A stretch of DNA of 64,000 nt from the NCBI RefSeq assembly GCF_030409875.1, contig NZ_JAUFQR010000001.1, forward strand, positions 3,534,001 through 3,598,000, given 5' to 3'. The notes beneath the pieces are model-generated. The model made no database searches. It was not told the origin of the DNA and worked only from the letters and a program-made list of their open reading frames with translations. This stretch comes from Chryseobacterium tructae (GTDB lineage: Bacteria > Bacteroidota > Bacteroidia > Flavobacteriales > Weeksellaceae). This document shows, in pieces, positions 31,016-38,906 of the stretch. A program made the position numbers and the translations under genes. The first letter of the stretch is position 1, and every line of letters starts with the position of its first letter.

Positions 31016-31984
31016 ATGAGAACTATGAAAAAATTTTTGCTATCCTTGATGGTATTTGCATCAGTACTATCAATGAATTCTTGTTCAGATTCCAGTGCGA
31101 ATCAGGAGAATGTGAATCCTCAGTCTAAGGAAATGGCCATGAAAGACTATGGCAGAACTGTTCCGGTAGGGATAGATAAAGAAGATGGTAAATTTAAGGT
31201 TTCCTTTATTCTTTCTGCTCAGCCTTATGAAATTAAAGACACTAAAGAAAACGAGGCTTATATTTCAATGATCAGCCAGGCTGTAAAAAATGAATCTCCT
31301 GTTCATGTTTTCCTTAAGTCTAATTCTAATGAAATTGTAAAGGTAGAAAGCCCTACTCTGGAAGATATCAATTTCTTTAAATCAGCTTTAACAAAAGAAG
31401 TAAGGGCAGAAAAAGGGATTACCAATAAACTGGCCAGTGTCATTCCTGATTTGGCAACTTTAAACAGCTTATTTACTCAGATCAAAAACCAATCTTGTGG
31501 AACTTCTACAGCATCATCTCCTTGTATTACTTTCAGATATCCTGTAGACGGCTGCTATGCGAGAGCTCACAAGATGAGACAGATTTTAAACAATGCCGGA
31601 TATGAATGTGAAAAACAATTTGTATATGGTAATCTAAGAGCTACCACGGGTACCTGCTGTGTATCGTGGGTATATCACGTTGCGATTCTTGTAAGCTTTA
31701 AAAATGCTTCCGGAGTTGTTGAAAAAAGAATTATAGATCCATCTCTGGTTTCAACAGGCCCTATTACTGATACTGCATGGAGAGCTGCATGTACTAACTC
31801 TACTTGTGGTTCAGCTTCGGTTTCTTCCTATGCTAATACAGCAGGAAATGTTTACTACAGAAATCCGGCAGGATCTCTATTATATGATAACAATCTGGTG
31901 AATACGAATTGTACTCTAACAGCATTTTCAGCTCTTTCCGGCTGTTCAGCTCCAGTACCGAGTACAGCACATTGTGGATTCTAA
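31016..31984 (+). CDS. Protein-glutaminase (protein-deamidating enzyme), preproprotein
   Basis: This 322-residue protein closely matches the Chryseobacterium proteolyticum protein-glutaminase (EC 3.5.1.44) as I remember it. That enzyme deamidates Gln side chains in intact proteins. Order: signal with FASVLSMNSC, propeptide about residues 24-138, mature enzyme from about L139 (LASVIPDLATLNSLF), 184 residues. The Cys-His-Asp triad is visible as DGCYARAHKMR (C180), WVYHVAIL (H221) and RIIDPSL (D241). Mature-domain Cys residues are numerous and probably paired. The ATG at 31025 is an equally good start. It is secreted and followed by its own terminator. Confidence 0.92.
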   Translation: MRTMKKFLLSLMVFASVLSMNSCSDSSANQENVNPQSKEMAMKDYGRTVPVGIDKEDGKFKVSFILSAQPYEIKDTKENEAYISMISQAVKNESPVHVFLKSNSNEIVKVESPTLEDINFFKSALTKEVRAEKGITNKLASVIPDLATLNSLFTQIKNQSCGTSTASSPCITFRYPVDGCYARAHKMRQILNNAGYECEKQFVYGNLRATTGTCCVSWVYHVAILVSFKNASGVVEKRIIDPSLVSTGPITDTAWRAACTNSTCGSASVSSYANTAGNVYYRNPAGSLLYDNNLVNTNCTLTAFSALSGCSAPVPSTAHCGF

Positions 31985-31998
31985 CTAACTTTTTATAG

Positions 31999-32036
31999 AG
32001 CTCCTGCATTTATTGATATATTGCAGGAGCTTTTTA
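31999..32036 (+). terminator. Terminator after protein-glutaminase
   Basis: A 10-bp perfect stem (AGCTCCTGCA/TGCAGGAGCT) with a 13-base loop is followed by TTTTT. It lies between protein-glutaminase and the small lipoprotein gene 18 bases further on. Confidence 0.8.
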
Positions 32037-32053
32037 CTCTATACTTTATTATT

Positions 32054-32365
32054 ATGAAAGCCTGGACTTATCTATTATTAATCTTTATCATGATCACATC
32101 CTGTTCTTCTAATTCTGAATCCCAGAAATTAACATGGTATAATAATTCTACCATCAACAATATCCTGGAAGACCCGGATAAACCGGAAGAGGTTGTCCGT
32201 GTAGCCATTGGAATAAGTGCTCAGGTCTTTTATATTTCAAAAAAATCTGCTGACTATAAAACACTAATTGAAAAAGCTAATCTAAGTTTTAAAAAAGGTA
32301 AAGCTTATAATATAGGTGTTGAAAATAAAACCAATATAGTTAAACAGATCAATGAGGTTAAATAA
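32054..32365 (+). CDS. Small lipoprotein resembling the protein-glutaminase propeptide
   Basis: The 103-residue product starts at 32054 (MKAWTYLLLIFIM) with a lipoprotein signal ending ITSCSS. The mature part (VRVAIGISAQVFYISKK, then YKTLIEKA, then NIVKQI) lines up with the propeptide of the adjacent enzyme (KVSFILSAQPYEIKD, YISMISQA, EIVKV) with two short gaps. No catalytic domain follows. By analogy with stand-alone propeptide inhibitors of other hydrolases it may hold the enzyme inactive, but this is inference. I recognise no other family. Confidence 0.65.
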   Translation: MKAWTYLLLIFIMITSCSSNSESQKLTWYNNSTINNILEDPDKPEEVVRVAIGISAQVFYISKKSADYKTLIEKANLSFKKGKAYNIGVENKTNIVKQINEVK

Positions 32366-32383
32366 TCCTTTGTCAAGTTCAAT

Positions 32384-33139
32384 CTACGATCTTATTACAG
32401 AAATTCCGGCATCTACCTTAATCTCCGCCCCATGAATATAGGATGCCTCTTCTGAAGCAAGGAACAAAACTGTATTAGCAATTTCCTCCGGGTTTCCCTG
32501 TCTCCTGAAAGGGATTGTTGGAATGATATTCTCAACGGCTTCTTCAATTTGATCAGGAGCTAAGCCTGTATTGTTGAAAATATTGGTCTTAATATGCCCG
32601 GGGCTCACCCCATTTACGCGGATTCCACGCTCCGTTAATTCTACAGCGAATGTTTTAATAAAAGACTGTACTGCCGACTTCGCTGCCGAATACACAGAAA
32701 AGCTGCTCATCGCAATTTCTGTAGCAACAGAAGTATTAAAAATAACAGAACTTCCTGATTTCATCAATGGTAACAATTGCTGAACGGTAAAAAAAGAGCC
32801 TTTTACCAATACATTAAACAGTTCATCAAATTGGTTTTCATCAACACTTTCAACGGGAGCAAATTTTCCATAGCCTGCATTGGCAAAAATAACATCAACC
32901 TTTTCAGTGTATTGCTTTACCTCTTCTTGTAAACGCAATAAATCTCTCATATTTCCAGCATCAGACACAATTCCAAAAGCATTCTCTCCTAATTGTGTTA
33001 AAGCTTTATGAACGGTTTCTTCGCTTCGCCCGGTAATTATTACACGACCTCCTTCTTCAATAAATTTTTGGGCAGTAGCTAGCCCCATTCCGTTTGTTCC
33101 GCCGGTAATTACTGCTGTTTTGTCTCTAAATCTTTGCAT
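32384..33139 (-). CDS. SDR family oxidoreductase
   Basis: This 251-residue classical short-chain dehydrogenase has TGGTNGMG for cofactor binding (residues 12-19), FANAGYGKF, and the active-site YSAAKSA with its upstream Ser in NTSVA. The C-terminus (HGAEIKVDAGISV) is like glucose 1-dehydrogenase type SDRs. Arg in the loop ITGRSEE suggests NADP preference. The substrate is unknown. It is divergent from the nitroreductase-ohr cluster, with 225 bases between them. Confidence 0.88.
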   Translation of the reverse strand: MQRFRDKTAVITGGTNGMGLATAQKFIEEGGRVIITGRSEETVHKALTQLGENAFGIVSDAGNMRDLLRLQEEVKQYTEKVDVIFANAGYGKFAPVESVDENQFDELFNVLVKGSFFTVQQLLPLMKSGSSVIFNTSVATEIAMSSFSVYSAAKSAVQSFIKTFAVELTERGIRVNGVSPGHIKTNIFNNTGLAPDQIEEAVENIIPTIPFRRQGNPEEIANTVLFLASEEASYIHGAEIKVDAGISVIRS

Positions 33140-33277
33140 TGTTTTTTGGTTTTAAAATTCTATGGCAAAGATTGGAATCTCGATGATGGAAAAAAATCCA
33201 ATTCATGTTGAAAATACAAAAATCGATTCATTTTATAAAATAAATAATCATCATCAATAAAATCTTTCAAAATTAAA

Positions 33278-33307
33278 TTGTACACAATTTAATTGTCTAT
33301 ATATTTG
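33278..33307 (+). promoter_or_regulatory. ohr cluster promoter with OhrR-type operator
   Basis: TTG (33278-33280) and TATATTTG (33300-33307) are spaced by 19 bases. Between them lies the perfect palindrome ACAATTTAATTGT (33284-33296), which resembles OhrR operators of the TACAATT-AATTGTA type. A bound repressor would block polymerase directly. The downstream operon encodes an OhrR-like MarR protein. Confidence 0.7.
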
Positions 33308-33364
33308 CATAGATAATTGATCGCAAAATAAATAAATAATTACTTAATAATTTAAAATAAAAAA

Positions 33365-33997
33365 ATGTCATTAATAGAAAACTTGAACTGGAGACATGCT
33401 GTAAAAGCTTATGACCCAACAAAAAAAGTATCAAACGAAGATTTAAATACTATTCTGGAAGCAGCGAGGCTGGCTCCTACTTCATCAGGGCTGCAGCCTT
33501 TCCGTATTATCGTAGTAGAAAATCAGGAATTAAAAGAAAAAATGATTGCAGGTGCTTTAAACCCTGAAGTGATGAGAGATTCTTCACATGTTTTGGTTTT
33601 TGCTGCATGGGACAGCTATTCTAATGAGAAAATAGATAAAGTATACGACCACCATACCGATGTAAGAGATCTTCCAAGAGGTCGTTTCGGAAGCTACACA
33701 GATAAAATTAAAGAAATGTATGGAGCGCAGACTCCTGAACAGCACTTTGCACACACTGCCCGCCAGACTTATATTGCTTTAGGAATTGCTCTTGCTCAAG
33801 CTGCAGAACTTAAAATCGACAGCACTCCGGCGGAAGGATTCAGCAATGAAATAGTGGATGAAGTTCTGGGATTAAAAGAATTAGGCTTAAAAAGTGTAAG
33901 TCTTTTATATCTTGGATACCGTGACGAAGCCAATGACTGGCTGTCTTCTATGAAAAAAGTCCGTCTTCCAATGGATGAATTTATCATTAAAAAGTAA
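33365..33997 (+). CDS. NAD(P)H-dependent nitroreductase-family oxidoreductase
   Basis: This 210-residue flavoprotein has the nitroreductase pattern: RHAVKAYDPTKKVS at the N-terminus, LEAARLAPTSSGLQPFRIIVV for FMN binding, and LGLKSVSLLYLGYRDE near the C-terminus. The family reduces quinones, nitroaromatics or similar acceptors. It is the first gene of a cluster with ohrR and ohr, behind a promoter that carries an OhrR-like palindrome, so a role during hydroperoxide or electrophile stress is likely. Confidence 0.87.
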   Translation: MSLIENLNWRHAVKAYDPTKKVSNEDLNTILEAARLAPTSSGLQPFRIIVVENQELKEKMIAGALNPEVMRDSSHVLVFAAWDSYSNEKIDKVYDHHTDVRDLPRGRFGSYTDKIKEMYGAQTPEQHFAHTARQTYIALGIALAQAAELKIDSTPAEGFSNEIVDEVLGLKELGLKSVSLLYLGYRDEANDWLSSMKKVRLPMDEFIIKK

Positions 33998-34027
33998 TAC
34001 CTTCACGAATCTTTCGTACTTAACCTT

Positions 34028-34462
34028 ATGGAACTTTCAAATACACCCAAACTAGAAAACCAGATCTGTTTCCCGTTATATGTAATCGCCAAGGAAATCA
34101 CAGGATTATACCGCCCTTTTCTTGATGAATTGGACATCACCTACCCTCAATATCTCGTTATGATGATACTTTGGAATGGCGATGGGCTTACGGTAAGTCA
34201 TATCGGAGAAAAGCTATTTCTGGATAGTGGAACGCTAACTCCCCTTCTCAAAAGACTGGAAACAAAAGGGTTTATCACGAGAAAACGTAAAAAAGAGGAC
34301 GAGAGAGTTGTTGAAGTATTTTTAGACGAAGCCGGAAAACAGCTTCAAAAAAAAGCCTGTGAAATTCCGGGCAAGATCCAGGAAAAAATTGGGATACAAC
34401 CTGAAGAACTATTGGAACTTAAAGAAACAGTCTTAAGAATATTAAACAAAATAGAAAAATAA
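34028..34462 (+). CDS. ohrR: MarR family regulator, OhrR type
   Basis: This 144-residue winged-helix repressor has LENQICFPLYVIAKEITGLY with the peroxide-sensing Cys at position 14, YPQYLVMMIL, and DSGTLTPLLKRLETKGFITRKR as recognition helix and wing. These match OhrR, which releases DNA when the N-terminal Cys is oxidised by organic peroxides. It abuts ohr with no gap. The operator upstream of the cluster suggests autoregulation. Confidence 0.9.
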   Translation: MELSNTPKLENQICFPLYVIAKEITGLYRPFLDELDITYPQYLVMMILWNGDGLTVSHIGEKLFLDSGTLTPLLKRLETKGFITRKRKKEDERVVEVFLDEAGKQLQKKACEIPGKIQEKIGIQPEELLELKETVLRILNKIEK

Positions 34463-34888
34463 ATGAAAACGTTATATACAACAAAAGTGACTGCTACAGG
34501 CGGAAGAAATGGCCATGTAAAAAGTGAAAACGGAGTGTTGGATCTTGAAGTAAAAATGCCTAAAGCATTAGGAGGAGCTAATGATGACTTTACTAATCCT
34601 GAAATGCTTTTTGCTGCGGGATATTCTGCATGCTTCGACAGTGCATTGAACAGAGTGATCAGTTTAGGTAAAGTAAAAACCGGCGAAACTACTGTGACTG
34701 CTCAGGTAAGCATAGGACAGATTGAAAACGGAGGTTTTGGATTGGCTGTAGAACTGGATGTTAATATTCCTGGAGTTTCTATTGAGGAAGCACAAGCTTT
34801 AACGGAAAAAGCACACCAGATTTGTCCTTATTCTAATGCAACGAGAAACAATATTGAGGTGAAGCTTTCTGTCACCAATAATGATTAA
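34463..34888 (+). CDS. ohr: Organic hydroperoxide resistance protein
   Basis: This 141-residue OsmC/Ohr-fold thiol peroxidase has its two catalytic Cys visible: AAGYSACFDSAL (C57) and HQICPYSNATRNN (C121). The N-terminal LYTTKVTATGGRNGHVKSE is typical of Ohr rather than OsmC. It reduces organic hydroperoxides. It directly follows ohrR and ends the operon. Confidence 0.94.
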   Translation: MKTLYTTKVTATGGRNGHVKSENGVLDLEVKMPKALGGANDDFTNPEMLFAAGYSACFDSALNRVISLGKVKTGETTVTAQVSIGQIENGGFGLAVELDVNIPGVSIEEAQALTEKAHQICPYSNATRNNIEVKLSVTNND

Positions 34889-34914
34889 TCCAATTTTTTT
34901 ATAATTATATTTGA

Positions 34915-34952
34915 AATGAGCTGTTTTTATCTCAAAAACAGCTCATTTTTTA
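34915..34952 (+). terminator. Terminator of the ohr operon
   Basis: A 14-bp stem (AATGAGCTGTTTTT) with a 5-base loop and a T-rich tail lies 26 bases after the ohr stop. Confidence 0.8.
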
Positions 34953-35032
34953 TTTTTGAAACAGTTTGACTATTCACAATAGCTGCTCTATTTAATCGTT
35001 TAACAAAATAAAGTATTGAGTATCATTAAATA

Positions 35033-35914
35033 ATGAAAACACTACCTACCATACTATTTTCTTTAGGGCTTTTTTTAATTCCTTACAGCTGCTCTTTTGC
35101 ACAAAAGAACATTTCTTTACAGCAGATTAATGAGCCTAAAGCAGCAACACATATTAACCAGCTTATAGATGCTAAAACCTGGAACTTGCTATTTCCCAAC
35201 AGGAATAATATTCAGGGAAAAAATAGTAATCATCAGGATTTTTATTCTTATCAGGCATTTATAAAAGCTGCCGCTCACTTCCCTGATTTTCTGAATCAAG
35301 GAACTCAGGAAGATCAAAAGAGGGAGCTCGCTGCATTTCTTGCCAACATCGCTCAGGAAACAAGTGGCGGCTGGGATGATGCTCCGGGAGGTTATTATAA
35401 ATGGGGACTTTATTTTATTGAAGAAAACAATAAGGGAAATGGGAATAATTATTCTGATGCTTCTAAGGTAAACTATCCACCTGCAGCAGGACAAGCTTAT
35501 TACGGTCGTGGCCCTAAACAGCTCAGCTGGAATTACAACTATGGACAATTTAGTGAAGCTTGGTTTGGTGATAAAAATATACTTTTAAAAAAACCTGGAC
35601 TTCTGGCTGAAAACAATGTTTTATCTTTTGCCTCTGCCATCTGGTTCTGGATGACCCCTCAATTCCCTAAACCTTCTTGTCATGATGTAATGATCGGAAA
35701 ATGGCAGCCCACAGAAAAGGATACAGAAAGCGGAAGGATCTCTGGTTTTGGAACTACTGTAAATATTATCAATGGGGGGATTGAATGCGGACAATCTACC
35801 ACACAGCCCAAAACAAAGTACCGTTATGAATACTATCGTTATTTTTGTCAATATTTTGGAGTAGATCCCGGACAAAACATTAGCTGCAGCACTCAAAAAC
35901 CATTTGGTAATTAA
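35033..35914 (+). CDS. Secreted glycoside hydrolase family 19 chitinase
   Basis: This 293-residue protein has a signal peptide ending at CSFAQ and a single GH19 catalytic domain. The general-acid Glu is E109 in ANIAQETSGGWDDAPGG; other family motifs are YYGRGPKQLSWNYNYG, SAIWFWMTPQ and VNIINGGIECG. There is no chitin-binding module and no T9SS tail. Chitin is the likely substrate, though some GH19 enzymes attack peptidoglycan. It ends at a bidirectional terminator. Confidence 0.9.
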   Translation: MKTLPTILFSLGLFLIPYSCSFAQKNISLQQINEPKAATHINQLIDAKTWNLLFPNRNNIQGKNSNHQDFYSYQAFIKAAAHFPDFLNQGTQEDQKRELAAFLANIAQETSGGWDDAPGGYYKWGLYFIEENNKGNGNNYSDASKVNYPPAAGQAYYGRGPKQLSWNYNYGQFSEAWFGDKNILLKKPGLLAENNVLSFASAIWFWMTPQFPKPSCHDVMIGKWQPTEKDTESGRISGFGTTVNIINGGIECGQSTTQPKTKYRYEYYRYFCQYFGVDPGQNISCSTQKPFGN

Positions 35915-35916
35915 TC

Positions 35917-35949
35917 AAAAAGGTTACAGCATTGTGCTGTAACCTTTTT
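35917..35949. terminator. Bidirectional terminator between GH19 and the deformylase-like gene
   Basis: The 15-bp perfect stem AAAAAGGTTACAGCA/TGCTGTAACCTTTTT with a 3-base loop sits between convergent genes and has A and T runs on both sides. Confidence 0.85.
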
Positions 35950-35976
35950 GATAGAGCTTATTATATGATCTGGACT

Positions 35977-36605
35977 CTATCTTTTATTCAGATCACTTTT
36001 CTGATAAGCATCTACCTTTTTATAGGAATCGTTTTTCTCTTTTTCTTTTTTATCAGAGATCAAAATTCCGAAAAGATGATCTATTTCGTGTTGGAAGATA
36101 ACGGCTGTAAATCCTTCTACTACTTCTGAATATTTTTGCCCTTTCAAATCTACATATTCCAATTGAATGACTTTGCTTCTATAAAACTGATCCCTGAAAT
36201 CAGGAATTGACAGGTCTCCTTCAGGTCCAAGGTTCTGCAAATCGGATCTCCAAACAATCACCGGATTGATGAAATATTCTAAAGGTGTTCCTTCTTTATC
36301 AAAACGCTGTACCCAGATTACCTTTCTGTTGATTCCTACCTGCGGGGCAGCAATTCCTACTCCACCATCGGTTGAAAGAAGCGATTCTTTCATTCTTTCA
36401 CCAAAACAGCTGTATTAGGATCTGTTGGATTGATTTCTGAAGAAAGGCTCAACAATGTTTTATGCTGATGCGCATCGGTAGTCTGATAGATTGGTAAAGC
36501 AGAATTGACATCTCCTTCATTGATAATGGACAGTTCTGTGGAAGTGAGTTTCTGTGCATTAAGCAATACTGCAAAAAGTAAAAATAGAATGGATAATTTT
36601 TTCAT
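35977..36605 (-). CDS. Exported peptide deformylase-like protein (frame broken once)
   Basis: A signal peptide (MKKLSILFLLFAVLLNAQ) starts at 36605. The deformylase core follows, with GVGIAAPQVG (motif 1) and HEIDH (motif 3). Motif 2 reads EGDLS instead of EGCLS, so the metal-binding Cys is Asp; this needs two base changes and is not an indel artefact. The frame breaks at TAVLVKE-stop; adding one A in the AAA run near 36396 gives VLVKRMKESLLSTDGG. The repaired length is about 209 residues. Deformylation occurs in the cytoplasm, so an exported homologue with an altered metal site probably has another role. Confidence 0.78.
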
Positions 36606-36736
36606 GTTGACTGAAATGTTAAACAAAGGTAGAGATTGTCTGGTGAAAATGGATCATTGTGTTGGATTTTTTGGGCTGGAAGCTGGAAGTTACGGTGAGT
36701 CATTAATTCTATATTCGTATTTCAGTTCTTAAGTTT

Positions 36737-36849
36737 TGGCTAAAGCCATTGGAATTTTATATAAAAGAAGAACGGGCTAAAGCCCGTTCCTATTGAATTT
36801 GATATTGTTCTGATTATTTAAAAATCTGTGTAATCTGTGTGATCTGTGA
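36737..36849. repeat. Palindromes and 9-bp tandem repeats
   Basis: TGGCTAAAGCCA (36737-36748) and AACGGGCTAAAGCCCGTT (36771-36788) share a GGCTAAAGCC core. Three 9-bp tandem units follow (AATCTGTGT, AATCTGTGT, GATCTGTGA; 36823-36849), ending 10 bases from the ChaN gene stop. These look like dispersed intergenic repeats. Confidence 0.6.
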
Positions 36850-36859
36850 GAAACAAAAA

Positions 36860-37732
36860 TTAAAAAGTCTTCGTCATATCGCTTGGGATAATCAGATTGA
36901 ATTCTGTTGGAATATAATCTTTTGAAGGAACTTTTAATTCCGGATCTTCTGATTCAAAAACAGAGATTACAGCCATTTTCAGATTTGGATTTTTCTGTTT
37001 GATATACCAATAAGTTCCACCAAATTCTTTACTGTGATAATTACCGTTATAATGAATAAAGGTCTTTCCTTCCTGTATATTTTTCAGAATAGACTCAGCC
37101 ATTGTAGCATCCTTTGTTGCTTGGGCCGAAATAAAATTCATCACCTTTGTTCCTTCTGCATGGTCACCCATCATTGCCTTCATTTCCGGATATCCCGGAG
37201 TATCCAATGTTACTTTGATAGGTAACTGAGCAATGTACGTTTTTTCTTTCTCACTTAACTTATTCAAAGATTCCAATCCTTCTTTTGCTGTTTGTGAAGC
37301 ATATCTTCGTGGAATATTCGTTGCTATGAAATTCAGTTTTTTATTTTTAGCAAAATCTACTAAAGGTTTATAGTCTGTTGCATAGTTATTCCATAAACGG
37401 GCAGAATCTTTAAATGTTTTGGCATCTAATTTTCCATTCAGATATTGATTAAGCTGAGCTTGATTATCTCTTTCAAACATTTCAGCTCCCAGAATAAGTT
37501 TTCCGTTTTTCTTTTCATACAAAGCTTCTGTAATTTTAAGCTGAAGCCAGTGATTAATAGAACTATTATGGTTTTCTCCAAAGAAAACAACATCGTACTC
37601 GGACAATTCCTTGATTAGCTTATCGGTTTTTACTTCTTTTCCTTTTTGATCATAAAACTGATAAGCTTTAAAGTTCTGTGCACTTAATGTACAAAACCCT
37701 GCAAGCAGCATCGCTATGAAAATATTCTTCAT
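36860..37732 (-). CDS. ChaN family protein (heme/iron-associated)
   Basis: This 290-residue protein has a signal peptide ending at TLSAQ and the ChaN-type domain: VVFFGENHNSSINHWLQLKI near residue 50 and TFIHYNGNYHSKEFGGTYW near 228, both with His residues expected at the heme or metal site. ChaN in Campylobacter binds heme and is iron regulated. Here the gene lies just downstream of the heme uptake operon on the same strand, separated by a terminator, which supports a heme or iron role. Confidence 0.85.
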   Translation of the reverse strand: MKNIFIAMLLAGFCTLSAQNFKAYQFYDQKGKEVKTDKLIKELSEYDVVFFGENHNSSINHWLQLKITEALYEKKNGKLILGAEMFERDNQAQLNQYLNGKLDAKTFKDSARLWNNYATDYKPLVDFAKNKKLNFIATNIPRRYASQTAKEGLESLNKLSEKEKTYIAQLPIKVTLDTPGYPEMKAMMGDHAEGTKVMNFISAQATKDATMAESILKNIQEGKTFIHYNGNYHSKEFGGTYWYIKQKNPNLKMAVISVFESEDPELKVPSKDYIPTEFNLIIPSDMTKTF

Positions 37733-37822
37733 TTTATATCTTTACTATTTTAATTTAACTACAAATTACATAAATATCCGGTACAAATTGGCATTTTTAG
37801 CTTTTGCTCCTGACATAAAAAA

Positions 37823-37853
37823 GACCGCTTTGCATGTTACAAACAAAACGGCC
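37823..37853 (-). terminator. Terminator of the heme operon
   Basis: On the minus strand GGCCGTTTTG and CAAAGCGGTC pair with two G-U contacts around an 11-base loop, and the run TTTTTTATG follows. It separates hemS from the ChaN-like gene. Confidence 0.65.
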
Positions 37854-37874
37854 TCCTTAAAAATTATCTAATTA

Positions 37875-38902
37875 TTATTTCTCAAGAGATGCGACAAGGT
37901 CTTTCCATTCCTGAAGTTCTGGAATTCCAGGTTTTCTTTTTCCAAAGAACTGAACAATAAAATCTCCTTCTTTATTGAATACTTCAATAGCCGTAACTTC
38001 TCCGTCTTCAGTAGGTTTTTTTACAATCCATGCTTCTGCAATTTTAGTGACATCCAGGTGTAAGTTGAAATCAGGATCCATTACATTGAACCATTGTTGG
38101 TGCCAAAGTGTTTTCTTTACATTTCCTGTATGAATTTGAATGATTCCTCTGTTTCCTACGAAACCATAATTGGGGTATTCTTCTCAGAAGCTTCTTCAAG
38201 GACGTTTACTACTTTAGAATTATCAATTTTCTGAGTAAATCCTTCTGGTGCCAATCTTAAAGCCTGAGTTCTGCTTACTCCAAACTTTCTGGTCATCATA
38301 AAGAAATCGTGGGTATCTTTTAATTCTGTCCATGCCTTTTTAAATCCTTCAACATCTATTTCTGCATCCGGTTTTTCTGCTTGTTTTGGAGCTACTGCTT
38401 CAAAAGTGAAAGCTTGGTTTTGATCTTCTGCTTTGAATTTTTCAATGATAGCATCAAATGCAGCTTCATCGCTTTTCTTCGTCAAATAGATCTTATGCAA
38501 TGCCAATCCGTCTTTTCCAAAGAACTGAAGGCTTTTTTTATCTCCTTCCACTACTGCAAAGGCAAATTTCCAATGGTTAAGGAAAATTCTAAGGTCAATA
38601 TCTTCGCCAACGAAAAGTTGTGCATGTGGGCTGCTGAAATCTCCATTTAGGTAGGTTCCTTTTCTTTCATGAACACATTCATCATTACGGGTAAGAGCCA
38701 TTACTTTTCCCAATTGCTCTGCCTCTGTAAGAATTCCTGGAAAATCAGGATTTAATACAGTTACTCCTTCTCCTACGCCTGTTGCTAATAATTCTGCCTC
38801 ACTTACCCCAAACTGGGCAGCAGCATTTCTTATTCTTACGTGTGGATTTTCTGCTTTCAGAGCTTCCCATTTTTCTTTTAAATCATTAACTAATGTGCTC
38901 AT
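37875..38902 (-). CDS. hemS: HemS/HmuS family hemin-handling protein (frame broken once)
   Basis: The two-repeat HemS fold is visible: repeat 1 (VNDLKEKWEALKAENP, IRNAAAQFGVSEAELLATG) and repeat 2 (FKKAWTELKDTHDFFMMTRKFGVSRTQALRLAP). These proteins bind heme in the cytoplasm and traffic or degrade it. The frame stops at NTPIMVS; adding one T in the run near 38161-38163 gives IMVFVGNRGIIQIHTGNVK. The repaired length is about 342 residues, normal for the family. It lies 4 bases downstream of the methyltransferase gene. Confidence 0.88.
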
Positions 38903-38906
38903 TATC

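Noticed and set aside
36390..36626. A separate small gene before the deformylase-like gene
   Set aside because: The two frames overlap by 4 bases and join as one exported deformylase-like protein after adding one base; the short frame is the signal peptide and N-terminus.
37875..38081. A separate 68-residue protein next to hemS
   Set aside because: It is the C-terminus of hemS after the one-base frame break; sequence upstream in its frame continues into the hemS repeat.
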